DNA of 27,098 bases from CAZRNB01 sp964601355 (GTDB taxonomy: Bacteria; Planctomycetota; Phycisphaerae; Sedimentisphaerales; Anaerobacaceae). The stretch is taken from assembly GCA_964601355.1 (NCBI GenBank), contig CAZRNB010000029.1, positions 1 through 27,098 of the forward strand. The letters run 5' to 3'. Below, piece by piece: positions 15,539 through 23,960 of this stretch. Position numbers and translations under genes: made by a program. Numbering within the stretch: the stretch's first letter is position 1; every line of letters starts with the position of its first letter. The notes beneath the pieces are model-generated. The model saw nothing but the letters and a program-made list of their open reading frames with translations. It made no database searches and was not told the origin of the DNA.

Positions 15539-16606
15539 TTAATTTAGGACTACATCGCCCGTGCCGGCAGTGATTTCGCCTATTACATAGACCTGCTCGC
15601 CTAACCGCGTCAATTTGTTCGATATCGAATCGGCAAAGTCCTCCGCTACTATCAGTACAAAGCCAATCCCCATATTAAAAACTCTGTACATTTCACTTTC
15701 TTCGACTGGGCCTGCGCTCTGCAGAAACGTGAATATCTTGTGTTTCGGCCAGCTCGTTTTTTTAATGACCGCGTTGCAGTTTTTCGGCAGCATTCGCGGC
15801 ACATTTCCCGGCAAACCTCCGCCGGTGATATGGGCCATTCCGTGAATAACCTGCTTGACCTTATATTGGGACAATAATTTTACTATCGGCCGAACATATA
15901 TCCGGGTCGGCTCCAGCAGCACGTCACCCAGCACCGCTCCATCGAGATCAGAAACCACGTCGGCCATCTTCATTTTGTGCTGCTTAAAACAGATGCTTCG
16001 AGCCAGCGCGTAGCCGTTGCTGTGCAGACCGCTGGAGGCCAGGCCCAAGATGACGTCACCGGGCCTGATGTTTTTCCCGTTGATAATCCTTTTACGCTCG
16101 ACCACCCCGACGGCAAAACCCGCCATGTCGAAATCGCCATTTTTATATGTGTCGGGCATCTCAGCGGTTTCGCCGCCGATTAGTGCGCAGGAGGCTTCCC
16201 GGCAGCCGGCAGCGACGCCTTTTACCATCTCAGCTATGATTTTGGGCTCCAGCTTGTGCACACCTAAGTAATCCAAAAAGAACAGCGGCTCAGCGCCGTG
16301 CACTAACATATCGTTGACATTCATCGCCACAAGGTCAATGCCGACGGTGTCGAATTTTCTTATTTTAGCAGCTAACTGCACCTTGCTGCCGACGCCGTCG
16401 GTGCAGGCTACAAGCACCGGATTTTTGTAATTTTTCTTGAATAACTTTTCGTCATAGTCCAATCTGAAGAAGCCGGCAAACGCACCTTTAGCTTCAATTA
16501 CCCTCGGCCCTAAAGTGCTTGCAACGCTGGAGTAGATTGCATCTTCCATATCGTCGGAAGCTTCGAGACTGACGCCGGCCTGCTGGTAAGTTATAAATTT
16601 GCTCAT
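15539..16606 (-). CDS. purM: Phosphoribosylformylglycinamidine cyclo-ligase (AIR synthetase)
   Basis: PurM closes FGAM to aminoimidazole ribotide with ATP, the fifth step of purine synthesis. The 355-residue protein has the typical length and features: TYQQAGVSLEASDDMEDAI at the N-terminus, the conserved LVACTDGVGSK, the metal and ATP site AMNVNDMLVHGAEPLFFLDY, the GGETAEMPDTY loop, LASSGLHSNGYALAR and HITGGGLPGNVPRML. It lies downstream of purF on the same strand, 142 bases away. The gap holds a nested inverted repeat but no strong promoter, so purF-purM co-transcription is likely. The gene ends at TAA 15539, just upstream of the ppdK promoter. Confidence 0.97.
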   Translation of the reverse strand: MSKFITYQQAGVSLEASDDMEDAIYSSVASTLGPRVIEAKGAFAGFFRLDYDEKLFKKNYKNPVLVACTDGVGSKVQLAAKIRKFDTVGIDLVAMNVNDMLVHGAEPLFFLDYLGVHKLEPKIIAEMVKGVAAGCREASCALIGGETAEMPDTYKNGDFDMAGFAVGVVERKRIINGKNIRPGDVILGLASSGLHSNGYALARSICFKQHKMKMADVVSDLDGAVLGDVLLEPTRIYVRPIVKLLSQYKVKQVIHGMAHITGGGLPGNVPRMLPKNCNAVIKKTSWPKHKIFTFLQSAGPVEESEMYRVFNMGIGFVLIVAEDFADSISNKLTRLGEQVYVIGEITAGTGDVVLN

Positions 16607-16630
16607 AGTTATATAGAGTTTATTATATGG

Positions 16631-16747
16631 ATATCAAATATCAAAATTAAGGGGTCAGGGATCAGGGTTCAGGGGTCAGGTTTTTGCCGACCCCCGACCC
16701 CTGACCCCCGAATCCTACTCATCAATTTTTAATTTTTGATTTTTGAT
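16631..16747. repeat. Nested inverted repeat between purF and purM
   Basis: GGGGTCAGGG (16651-16660) and CCCTGACCCC (16699-16708) are exact inverted copies, and GGGGTCAGG recurs at 16672-16680. The outer flanks ATATCAAATATCAAAATTAA (16631-16650) and TTAATTTTTGATTTTTGAT (16728-16746) also pair approximately. Similar TTTTGATTTTTGATATTTAA sequence occurs at 23643-23665. It would fold in the purF-purM transcript. Confidence 0.7.
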
Positions 16748-16748
16748 T

Positions 16749-18236
16749 TCACTTGCGTTCTTCGAACATCCGCATTTGATATCGTTCGGCAGCAAGCTTG
16801 CCAGTCGCCATGTCGATCGGAATTCTGTATTTGCCCGTCCAGCAGGCGGTACAATAGTGATCAGCCGGCAGATGCGCACAGCCAAGCAAGCCTTCCAGCG
16901 ATATATAGCCGACACTATCAACCTCAAGGAATTCTTTGATTTGTTTGAGGTTGCGATTATTCGCCAGAAGCTCCTCCTTGGTGGGAAAATCAACGCCGTA
17001 GTAGCAGGGAAATCTGATCGGCGGACAACTGACACGCATGTGAATTTCTTTAGCGCCGGCCTGTCTTAATGTCAGTATCTTGCCTCTAGTCGTTGTCCCG
17101 CGGACGATTGAATCATCCACCACTACAATGCGCTTGCCTCTGACCACCTCTTCCACTACAGCCAGCTTGAGCTTGACCTCCAGCTCTCGTAACTGCTGGT
17201 CCGGCGAGATGAACGTTCTGCCTACATAGTGACTTCTAACTAATCCCATATCGAAGGGTATTTTGCTTTGCTCTGCAAATCCTATAGCCGCCGATGTCCC
17301 TGAGTCCGGCACGGGTATTACCACGTCAGCGTCGGCCGGATGCTCGATAGCCAGCTGCCTTCCCAATTTCTTTCTGAGCTCGTGCACGTTTTCGCCGAAA
17401 AAGCGCGAGTTTTGCTTCGCAAAATAAATGTGCTCAAAGATACAATGGGCCGGCGTAATACTTCCTGGCGTAACAAAGAATCTGCTGGACAGACCCTTCT
17501 TATCAAGTGTGACTATCTCGCCCGGCTCAACCTCCCGAATGAATTTTGCGCCTATTGCATCCAAAGCGCAGCTCTCGCTGGCTGCGACGAAACAGTCTTC
17601 TTCAGTTTGGCCAATGCACAGAGGCCTGATGCCGTAAGGATCACGGGCTGCCTCGATACGGTCGGCAAATAAGAACAAAAGACAATAAGCACCCTGCAGG
17701 TGATTTAATACATGGGCTACAGGATCAGGATTTGTTAAGTGAGCGGGCTTAGCTAACAAATGAATGATTACCTCGGTATCGCTTGTCGAATTGAAGATGC
17801 TGCCGTAGGCCTGATATTCATCCCGCAGCAAGGCTGCATTTATAAGATTACCGTTATGTGCCACTGCAACCTGCCCGCAGGAAAACTCGGCCAAAAGCGG
17901 CTGACTATTAATAGCTTTACTTGCCCCTGACGTCGAATAACGGACGTGGCCTATTGCTATCGGATTAGACAGTTTATCCAGAATATCTGTGCCGCTGCGG
18001 AAAACCCTTCTAACCATCCCCATACCTTTATAGCACTGAATGACCTGGCCGTCACTTGATGCTATCCCGGCCGATTCCTGGCCGCGGTGCTGAAGACTGT
18101 GTAAGCCAAGGTAGGTTTTTTGAACGGCCTGGGCGTCTCCAAATATGCCGAACAAGCCACAGCTCTCCCGAACGGCACGGGGCAGCCGGTGTGCGGTAAC
18201 AACATCAGAGTTTTCTTTGTATCTTTTATCGCTCAT
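16749..18236 (-). CDS. purF: Amidophosphoribosyltransferase
   Basis: PurF makes phosphoribosylamine from PRPP and glutamine, the first committed step of purine synthesis. The 495-residue protein begins with a 25-residue propeptide ahead of C26 (RES-CGLFGIFG), the nucleophile exposed after cleavage. The class II glutaminase domain continues with LHSLQHRGQESAGIA and VAVAHNGNLIN. The phosphoribosyltransferase domain has VVVDDSIVRGTTTRGKI, the PRPP loop. Cysteines in PAHCIFEH, RFPCYYG and YCTACW match the four ligands of the [4Fe-4S] cluster in the B. subtilis-type enzyme. The start ATG 18236 lies downstream of a good promoter. It probably leads a purF-purM operon. Confidence 0.97.
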   Translation of the reverse strand: MSDKRYKENSDVVTAHRLPRAVRESCGLFGIFGDAQAVQKTYLGLHSLQHRGQESAGIASSDGQVIQCYKGMGMVRRVFRSGTDILDKLSNPIAIGHVRYSTSGASKAINSQPLLAEFSCGQVAVAHNGNLINAALLRDEYQAYGSIFNSTSDTEVIIHLLAKPAHLTNPDPVAHVLNHLQGAYCLLFLFADRIEAARDPYGIRPLCIGQTEEDCFVAASESCALDAIGAKFIREVEPGEIVTLDKKGLSSRFFVTPGSITPAHCIFEHIYFAKQNSRFFGENVHELRKKLGRQLAIEHPADADVVIPVPDSGTSAAIGFAEQSKIPFDMGLVRSHYVGRTFISPDQQLRELEVKLKLAVVEEVVRGKRIVVVDDSIVRGTTTRGKILTLRQAGAKEIHMRVSCPPIRFPCYYGVDFPTKEELLANNRNLKQIKEFLEVDSVGYISLEGLLGCAHLPADHYCTACWTGKYRIPIDMATGKLAAERYQMRMFEERK

Positions 18237-18292
18237 CTGGTAATAAATACCATTTTCAGCGTTAATTGTTCAATTCGTACAAGGGAGCAAGT

Positions 18293-18321
18293 AGTTTAAC
18301 AAATCACTCTCGTCATGTCAA
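18293..18321 (-). promoter_or_regulatory. Putative sigma70 promoter of purF
   Basis: On the minus strand, TTGACA (18321-18316), a 17-base spacer, then TAAACT (18298-18293). The start codon is about 50 bases beyond. No PurR box could be recognised. Confidence 0.6.
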
Positions 18322-18334
18322 ATAGGTAACAATG

Positions 18335-18368
18335 TAACGTTGACTTTATTTAACGTTGATGTTACTTT
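18335..18368 (+). promoter_or_regulatory. Putative promoter with direct repeat, upstream of the membrane protein gene
   Basis: On the plus strand, TTGACT (18340-18345), a 17-base spacer, then a weak TACTTT (18363-18368). A direct repeat TAACGTTGA lies 15 bases apart (about 18336 and 18351), one copy overlapping the -35, so an operator is possible. Divergent from the purF promoter. Confidence 0.35.
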
Positions 18369-18396
18369 ATCATCGTTTTTTCAAAGGAGTTCAATA

Positions 18397-19284
18397 ATGG
18401 AGTTATCCTGGCCAATAAATTTAAGAATCGCTGCCGTGGTAATTACGGGCGTTGTATTGATAGGTATTTTAGCCTGGCCTGTAGCCGCGCCTTATGATCC
18501 GCTTGGAGCAGTACGTTTTAACAGCTTAAGCCATTCTGGTGCAATAATTTTAGTGCTTCTTGCTTTCTGCACCGGTTTTATTGCTTACTTTGTTTCCTGG
18601 CCTCACGGCAGAGAAATAGGCGTTTTAGCCGTCCCTTCCGGCTTAGCTATTTGGGCCGGTCGTTCCGGCAGTATGGCTGAACTGATGCAGCTAAGCTCAA
18701 ACGTTCCTCAACGTCAGGCATTATTTGCATCGCTTAAATGGGAGTCATTTTTTTGGCTGATAATTATTGCTGCAGGTTTTGCAGGCGTTCTATTAGGGCA
18801 GAAAATACGGTCAAAGTCCGGCTCAGATGATTCACAGGGCAAATCTGGTATCAAGTCAACATACCTAAATCCGGCTGCTGCTATAATCGGCTCGGCTGTT
18901 ATAGCTTATTTCTGCATGAAAATATTGGCTCAGGACTTTACAACGTCTGATAACACAGTTGTAGCACAGCCGGCTCTTAGCCAGATTGTATTCGCTGTAT
19001 TAGCTTCATTTATAATTGCATCATTCGTAGTCAATAAATTTTTTAAGACCGGTCGTATTTGGCCCATAATCGCCAGTGCCTTAGTAACGACTTATGCTGT
19101 AACAGCTTACGCTAAACAAAATGTTTTACAGAGCTTTCTGGCAAACTGGCCGGCGACTTTCTTTCCGAATTCGATTGTTTCTATATTGCCTGTGCAAATG
19201 GTGTCTTTCGGCACATTGGGTTCAATTGTCGGCTGCTGGCTGGCTATTCGTTATACTCACAACCGGCAGCACCGGACAACGTAG
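18397..19284 (+). CDS. Multi-pass membrane protein of unknown function
   Basis: I chose the start at 18397 (MELSWPINLRIAA) because AAGGAG lies seven bases upstream; the longer frame from 18340 begins inside the promoter. The 295-residue product has about seven or eight hydrophobic segments, including INLRIAAVVITGVVLIGILA, GAIILVLLAFCTGFIAYFV, SFFWLIIIAAGFAGVLLG, AAAIIGSAVIAYFCMKIL, IVFAVLASFIIASFVV and IVSILPVQMVSFGTLGSIVG. A hydrophilic loop (QKIRSKSGSDDSQGKSG) lies after the fourth. There is no signature of a known transporter or enzyme that I can recognise; it looks like an integral inner-membrane protein of a lineage-specific family. It is divergent from purF and stands alone, with csrA 316 bases downstream. 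Confidence 0.75.
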   Translation: MELSWPINLRIAAVVITGVVLIGILAWPVAAPYDPLGAVRFNSLSHSGAIILVLLAFCTGFIAYFVSWPHGREIGVLAVPSGLAIWAGRSGSMAELMQLSSNVPQRQALFASLKWESFFWLIIIAAGFAGVLLGQKIRSKSGSDDSQGKSGIKSTYLNPAAAIIGSAVIAYFCMKILAQDFTTSDNTVVAQPALSQIVFAVLASFIIASFVVNKFFKTGRIWPIIASALVTTYAVTAYAKQNVLQSFLANWPATFFPNSIVSILPVQMVSFGTLGSIVGCWLAIRYTHNRQHRTT

Positions 19285-19600
19285 CAAAGAGAAATTTCAA
19301 AAATCTTTTTCAACTCTTCATCTTATTGTAAATTCCTTCTTTTTAAGTGGTTACATGCGAAACGTCTAATAATTGGCATCTGTTGAGTCAAGAAAATCAA
19401 AATTGGTTGTTTTCACCCTTAAAATTAGCCGAAATATAGGTGAGTTTGAATTATTGCCGGTTGGATGTTCGTTATAAGAAGTACCTTACGGACCAATCCG
19501 CCCAGGCGTATAAGAATATAAATCAAACAATGGGGCGAACAGTTAGATATATTTTTTTGTATAATTAAAAGGTAAGGCCGGCCGACAAAAGGAGTTAATG
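19285..19600. other. Gap upstream of csrA
   Basis: No gene is seen in 316 bases. A TATAAT at 19560-19565, about 35 bases before the csrA start, could be a -10 element, but no good -35 is in place. No clear terminator follows the membrane protein gene. Confidence 0.45.
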
Positions 19601-19900
19601 ATGTTGGTCCTAAGCAGAAAGAGAGATGAGTCAATAATGATCGGCGATGATGTTGAGATAACCATCGTCGATGTCCGCGGGGATAAGGTGCGATTAGGCA
19701 TCACAGCTCCGAAAAACATACCGGTTCACCGCAGGGAAATCTACGACGCGATTCAGCGAGAGAAAGCCGAAGGAAAAGAATTTCAACAGCTGCCTGAGAA
19801 AGCTGCACAGAGGGATTTCTCACAGGAATCCGACAAGCAGCCAGAAAAGGTGACGAAAAAGCAGCCGGAAAAAACTTCAAGCAAGGACCTCGATCAATAG
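19601..19900 (+). CDS. csrA: Carbon storage regulator CsrA with extended C-terminal tail
   Basis: CsrA is a dimeric RNA-binding protein that binds GGA-containing sites in mRNA leaders and controls translation. Residues 1-50 are a typical CsrA: MLVLSRKRDESIMIGDDVEI, then VRGDKVRLGITAPKNIPVHR with the RNA-binding Arg in VHRREIYD. I chose the ATG at 19601, not 19598, because the AGGAG spacing is better and homologues begin MLVLSRK. The product has 99 residues against about 61 in E. coli. The extra 40-odd residues after AIQREKAEG are rich in Glu, Lys, Gln and Ser, look disordered, and repeat QPEK. The gene converges on uvrC. No flagellar neighbours or fliW are seen, so its targets are not indicated. 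Confidence 0.95.
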   Translation: MLVLSRKRDESIMIGDDVEITIVDVRGDKVRLGITAPKNIPVHRREIYDAIQREKAEGKEFQQLPEKAAQRDFSQESDKQPEKVTKKQPEKTSSKDLDQ

Positions 19901-20103
19901 CCGCATAAACAAAGGCAGCCGCGATAGAGTGCCTGCTCATATCTACCCGTCGTTATGTACGATGGCTCCGCATAGTGGGATGGTTTACTACGCAGCCAGG
20001 TTGTTTTCTCTATATATTCAATTCTTTCTTTAAGCCTAATGTTTTCTTCTCGCGGGAAATTATTTTCTTCGATGAGTTTTTCGATTCGGATTTGGTTGAT
20101 TTT

Positions 20104-21444
20104 TTAAGAGTTCTTGTCGTTCAACATTCTCTTGTCGCGCAGGATGTGGAAGTAATGCTGAGCGAAGCGATGAGCTTCGTCTCTTACGTATTGCAGCAGC
20201 TTGCGTGCCGGCGAATGAGCAGGCAGCTTCACCGGCTCTAAACTACCCTGCAAAAAAATATCCTCCTGCTTCTTTGCAATCGAAGCGATTTTTACAGGCG
20301 GTGCCTTCAATTCTTTTAACGCTGCTTCGGCGGCGTGCAAATGTCCCAGGCCGCCGTCAATCAAAACAAGGTCAGGCCAAAGCTCCTCGCCCCGTAGTGC
20401 GTATTTGTATCTGCGTTTGACAACCTCGGCAATCATTGCGTAATCGTCGATGCCGCTGACTGTTTTTATTTTGAATCTTCGATAGCCGCTCTTAAACGGT
20501 CTTCCATCAATAAATTTTACAAGCGAGCCGACCGCCTCGGCTCCGGAAATGTTGGCGACGTCTATGCCCTCTATAATCCTGACCGGCTCGGACTTCTGCA
20601 ATAAATCCCGCAATTGCGCAAGAGCCTCGCTCGGCTCGCCTGCGAAGACCTCCGGCTGAACGTCCTCCTCCGGCAGGCCGCGACGGTCGAGCCGCTCAAT
20701 CAGCCGAATACGGTCGCGATAAACGGTAGCTTTTTCATATTCGAGCCTCTCGGCTGCCTCAGCCATTTGTTTTTTTAGCTGCCGCAGAACCGTGGAGCGT
20801 TTCGACCGCAAAAATTTAATAAAGTCGCTGATGTTCTTTTTGTAATCGCTTTTATCTATCTTAGTGGCGCATGGTGCGGTGCACTGCTTTATGCTGTATA
20901 AAATACAAGGCCGAAAGAATTTTCTCTTCGAGTCGCCTTCTTTTATATTCAGATTGCAGGAGCGGAACCTGAATATCTTTTGCAGCTCGACCATTACCAG
21001 CCGAAGGTCCTTTGCGCCGGCAAAAGGGCCGAATAGTCTGCTGCCGGTTGGTCGAGGTTTTCTGGTGATATAGACGCCTGGAAAATTCTCACCTGTTGTA
21101 ATTTCCAGATAAGGAAAGGTCTTGTCATCGGTAAGGTCGGAATTGTAAGGCGGGCGGATGTCCTTTATCAGGCGGGCTTCTTTCAGCACCGCATCAACTT
21201 CCGTTTCGGTTTCGAGAAAGTCAACGGTTTTGACTTTGCCGAGCATTTCAGCGATTTTCGGCCCACGTGCGGTAGGTACTTGGCCGCCCGGCTGAAAATA
21301 ACTGGCCACCCGCGAGCGCAGACTCTTGGCTTTGCCGATGTAAAGGACTTTATCCGCTTGGCCTTTCATAAAATATAGGCCCGGCCCTGTTGGGAAAGTC
21401 CTTATCTTCCGCCGAATTTCATCAAATCTATCTTTTTCTTCCAT
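20104..21444 (-). CDS. uvrC: UvrABC excinuclease subunit C, lacking the C-terminal HhH domain
   Basis: UvrC makes the two incisions in nucleotide excision repair. I set the start at 21444 (MEEKDRFDEIRRK), with AGGAAG six bases upstream; the frame extends further upstream only by reading through a repeat. The 446-residue product has an N-terminal GIY-YIG nuclease (GPGLYFMKGQADKVLYIGKA with R in LRSRV), a Cys cluster region (CNLN...CILYSIKQCTAPC), a UVR motif around RQLKKQMAEAAERLEYEKA, and the RNase H-like second nuclease with IEGIDVANISG, DLVLIDGGLGHL and RDEAHRFAQHY. It stops just after that block, so the tandem helix-hairpin-helix domain found in E. coli UvrC (610 residues) is absent. The frame stays open for 69 more codons after the TAA, but that sequence does not resemble HhH. 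Confidence 0.94.
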   Translation of the reverse strand: MEEKDRFDEIRRKIRTFPTGPGLYFMKGQADKVLYIGKAKSLRSRVASYFQPGGQVPTARGPKIAEMLGKVKTVDFLETETEVDAVLKEARLIKDIRPPYNSDLTDDKTFPYLEITTGENFPGVYITRKPRPTGSRLFGPFAGAKDLRLVMVELQKIFRFRSCNLNIKEGDSKRKFFRPCILYSIKQCTAPCATKIDKSDYKKNISDFIKFLRSKRSTVLRQLKKQMAEAAERLEYEKATVYRDRIRLIERLDRRGLPEEDVQPEVFAGEPSEALAQLRDLLQKSEPVRIIEGIDVANISGAEAVGSLVKFIDGRPFKSGYRRFKIKTVSGIDDYAMIAEVVKRRYKYALRGEELWPDLVLIDGGLGHLHAAEAALKELKAPPVKIASIAKKQEDIFLQGSLEPVKLPAHSPARKLLQYVRDEAHRFAQHYFHILRDKRMLNDKNS

Positions 21445-21461
21445 GACAAACTTCCTGTTCA

Positions 21462-21540
21462 TCATTGCGAGCGTAGCGAAGCAATCTAAAATACAACGGA
21501 TCAGAGATTGCCACGCTCGGCTGCGCCTCGCTCGCAATGA
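21462..21540. repeat. Interspersed hairpin repeat (TCATTGCGAG family) at the 5' side of uvrC
   Basis: The ends TCATTGCGAG (21462-21471) and CTCGCAATGA (21531-21540) are exact inverted copies. Inner segments AGCGAAGCAATCT and AGATTGCCACGCT also pair partly. This TCATTGCGAGCG...GCAATCT type is widespread in bacterial intergenic DNA. It lies immediately upstream of the uvrC start and creates a false 31-codon N-terminal extension. Confidence 0.78.
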
Positions 21541-21738
21541 CTGTGTGTAGAGCGAAGCTTATTCTAATCTTACGCTACAATTATCAAAAGGGGTTTTTGC
21601 TTATGGGTTTGAGTTGTGCAGTGCTCTCTTGCTAAAAAATTGCTCTTTCATTGAAAATTCTGGACAAAAATCGACTGATTTGATAGAATTTTATTGAACT
21701 TTAACATACCACATATCTTTTTTAGGAGGAGCAAAAAG

Positions 21739-23482
21739 ATGTTAAGGTCGAATTTAAATATTTGTTTGGCCGCCATTATTTTGTTTCTTGGGATGAGCCG
21801 TACAGCTTCTGCAGGAAAAACCATCTATGTCGATGTGGATGCACCTGCTGCAAATAATGGCTCAAGCTGGGGCCGATGCTTACAAATGCCTGCAGGATGC
21901 CCTTGCTGCTGCTCGATATGGTGATGAAATCCAGGTCGCAAAGGGAGTGTATAAGCCCGACAAGCGGTCTGAGGCGGCACGTTTGGGATACGTGATAAAT
22001 TCATCTCTCAAACGTGAAGAGACGTTCCAGCTCAAAGATGGTGTGGCTATTAAGGGAGGCTATGCCGGATTCGGCGAACCAGACCCCAATACGCAGGATT
22101 TCAAGCTGTACGAGTCTATCCTGAGCGGCGATTTGCTGGGCAATGATGTTGACATCAATGACCCATGTGAAGTGAAGAAACTAAGTAGGGCAGAGAATAG
22201 CTACCACGTAGTCCATGCCATCGGCGTCGATAAAACCGCTGTCCTGGATGGGTTCACTATAACAGATGGGAACGCCAATGCCCGCGCCTCAGACAATATT
22301 GGAGCAGGCATGTACAACGTCAGTTGCAGCCCAACTGTGATTAACTGCACATTTAACGATAACTCAGCCGGTGGCGGCATGTTCAACCGCAGTAGCAGCC
22401 CGATTTTAATAGACTGTACATTTGCGGGAAACTTTGGAGGTGGAGGGGGTGGATTGTGCAATGATTCGAGCAGTCCGACTCTTACCAATTGCACCTTCAT
22501 CGGAAATTCTACAAAAGTTAGCGGCGGCGGAATTAGTAATGTCAATGGCAGCCGTTCAATATTAGTCAATTGTACGTTCGCAGGCAACTCGGCTATTGCC
22601 GATGGTGGTGGGATGTTCAATATTGACAGTAGTCCAATCCTGACAAATTGTACATTCACAGGCAACTTATCTAACCATGGTGGCGGTGGAATGTTCAACA
22701 GTGAGAGTAGTCCAACCCTTACTGCTTGCACGTTCATTGGTAATCTGGCCAAAGGACCCGGCGGCGGAATGAGTAATGTCAGCGGTAGCCACCCAATATT
22801 AGCCGATTGTACATTTGCAGGCAACTCGGCTGATAAAGATGGCGGTGGAATGTTCAATGTTGACAGCAGCCCGATACTGAACAACAGCATATTCAGTGGG
22901 AACGTAGCTGCCTATAATGGGGGCGGGATTTACAATCGTGCAGACAGCAATCCCAGTCTAATCAATTGCACGTTCAATGGAAACACAGCATTAGATAAAG
23001 GAGGAGGAATATACAATGAGGATGATATGTTTATAGTACTGACCAACTGCATTTTCTGGGAAGATAAGCCTGAAGAGATATACGTGCAAAATGGTTCACC
23101 TATAATAACCTATAGCGATATCCAAGGCGGTTGGCCTGACGAAGGCAACATTAGTGCCGATCCGTGTTTCGCCGATCTAGGGCGGTGGGGACATCAGAAT
23201 AACCTTAGTGCTATTGTTGAGCCGAACGACCCCAACGCTGTCTGGATCGAGGGCGACTATCATTTGCAGTCAGAAGCTGGCCGATGGGACCCAAAAAGCA
23301 GCCTTTGGGTCAACGATGAGGTTACAAGCCCATGTATCGACGCAGGAGATGTTATAAGTCCCTTTGATCTCGAGCCGCTTCCTAATGGCGATAGAATAAA
23401 TATGGGCGCGTATGGCGGTACAGTCGAGGCAAGCAAATCTCCTTCGCTAGTCCAGGCTGTGAAGCCGGGAAAAGGCAAATAG
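21739..23482 (+). pseudogene. Secreted right-handed beta-helix repeat protein, frameshifted near the N-terminus
   Basis: The start at 21739 (MLRSNLNICLAAIILFLG) has AGGAGG ten bases upstream and encodes a signal peptide with a probable cut after ASA. The frame then reads GKTIYVDVDAPAANNGSSW and breaks. The next frame resumes with ADAYKCLQDALAAARYGDEI. Removing one G from the GGGG run at 21869-21872 restores the SSWADAYKCLQDAL motif usual in planctomycete beta-helix proteins, giving about 580 residues. About ten coils repeat the pattern LTNCTFxGNSAxxxGGGMFN with SSP turns, as in parallel beta-helix surface proteins. The end has the common PCIDAGD...LPNGDRINMGAYGGT block, without a dockerin, PEP-CTERM or other anchor. 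Whether the extra G is real, phase-variable or a sequencing error cannot be told. Its ligand or role is unknown. Confidence 0.85.
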
Positions 23483-23960
23483 TACTACAGCGTCACTTGG
23501 TCCAATAAGGGAAACATAACTATCTATTATTCCTGATGTTAAGTTCTAAATTCGACAGGAAAATCAAAAGTAATCATTGTTCATTGTTCATAGTGCGTTG
23601 TTCGTCGATGAACTATGAACTACGAATTCATAACTCTTTGCATTTTGATTTTTGATATTTAATTTTATTTTCAGGCTTGTTTCGAGGTTTTCAACATAGC
23701 ACTTCACCTGAAGCGGATGACTTCAATCGGTGCCCAGGAAAATTTTTTTCTTCATAGATTAAGCAGCTATAAGGACTAAGAAAAGTGCCAACGAAAATTT
23801 TATCTTTTTAGCTTTACACTGATAAGGGTGAGCAGTAAGTTCATAGCTTGTTCGTCAAAGCGCGGCTTTGCCGAGACTAATTTACTCAACAATATGTTGT
23901 CTTAATCCGTTATATTTTTCTATATATGGTGGTTATAATTCATCGCAGGGAGGCGCTTTG
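23483..23960. other. Long gap upstream of nrdJ
   Basis: No gene is seen in 478 bases. It holds an inverted repeat GTTCATAGT (23586-23594) / ACTATGAAC (23612-23620), a TTTTGATTTTTGATATTTAA stretch (23643-23665) like that beside purF, a small hairpin CAAAGC-GCG-GCTTTG near 23856-23870, and the nrdJ operator region listed separately. I looked for an adenosylcobalamin riboswitch B12 box and saw none. Confidence 0.6.
23887..23939 (+). promoter_or_regulatory. Putative NrdR operator and -10 element of nrdJ
   Basis: Two sequences resemble the NrdR box (aCaCwAtATaTwGtgt). CAACAATATGTTGTCT (23887-23902) matches at 12 of 16 positions and TTTCTATATATGGTGG (23917-23932) at 11 of 16. They are 30 bases apart start to start, close to the 31-32 usual for paired NrdR boxes. 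A TATAAT follows at 23934-23939, and GGGAGG precedes the ATG at 23961. NrdR represses ribonucleotide reductase genes, so the placement fits. No nrdR gene is in the window. Confidence 0.55.

Noticed and set aside
22201..22890. 229-codon minus-strand frame opposite the beta-helix gene
   Set aside because: Its PANVQ/NIPPP repeats simply mirror the repeated coils on the plus strand, and the plus frame has the clear protein signature.
22320..23060. Repeated DNA in the beta-helix gene as a tandem repeat or CRISPR-like array
   Set aside because: Periodicity comes from protein coils (NCTF and GGGMFN) with variable spacing; there are no identical direct repeats with unique spacers.
23483..23960. Adenosylcobalamin riboswitch upstream of the B12-dependent reductase
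   Set aside because: Looked for because of the cofactor, but no B12 box or the expected conserved core was visible in the 478-base leader region.
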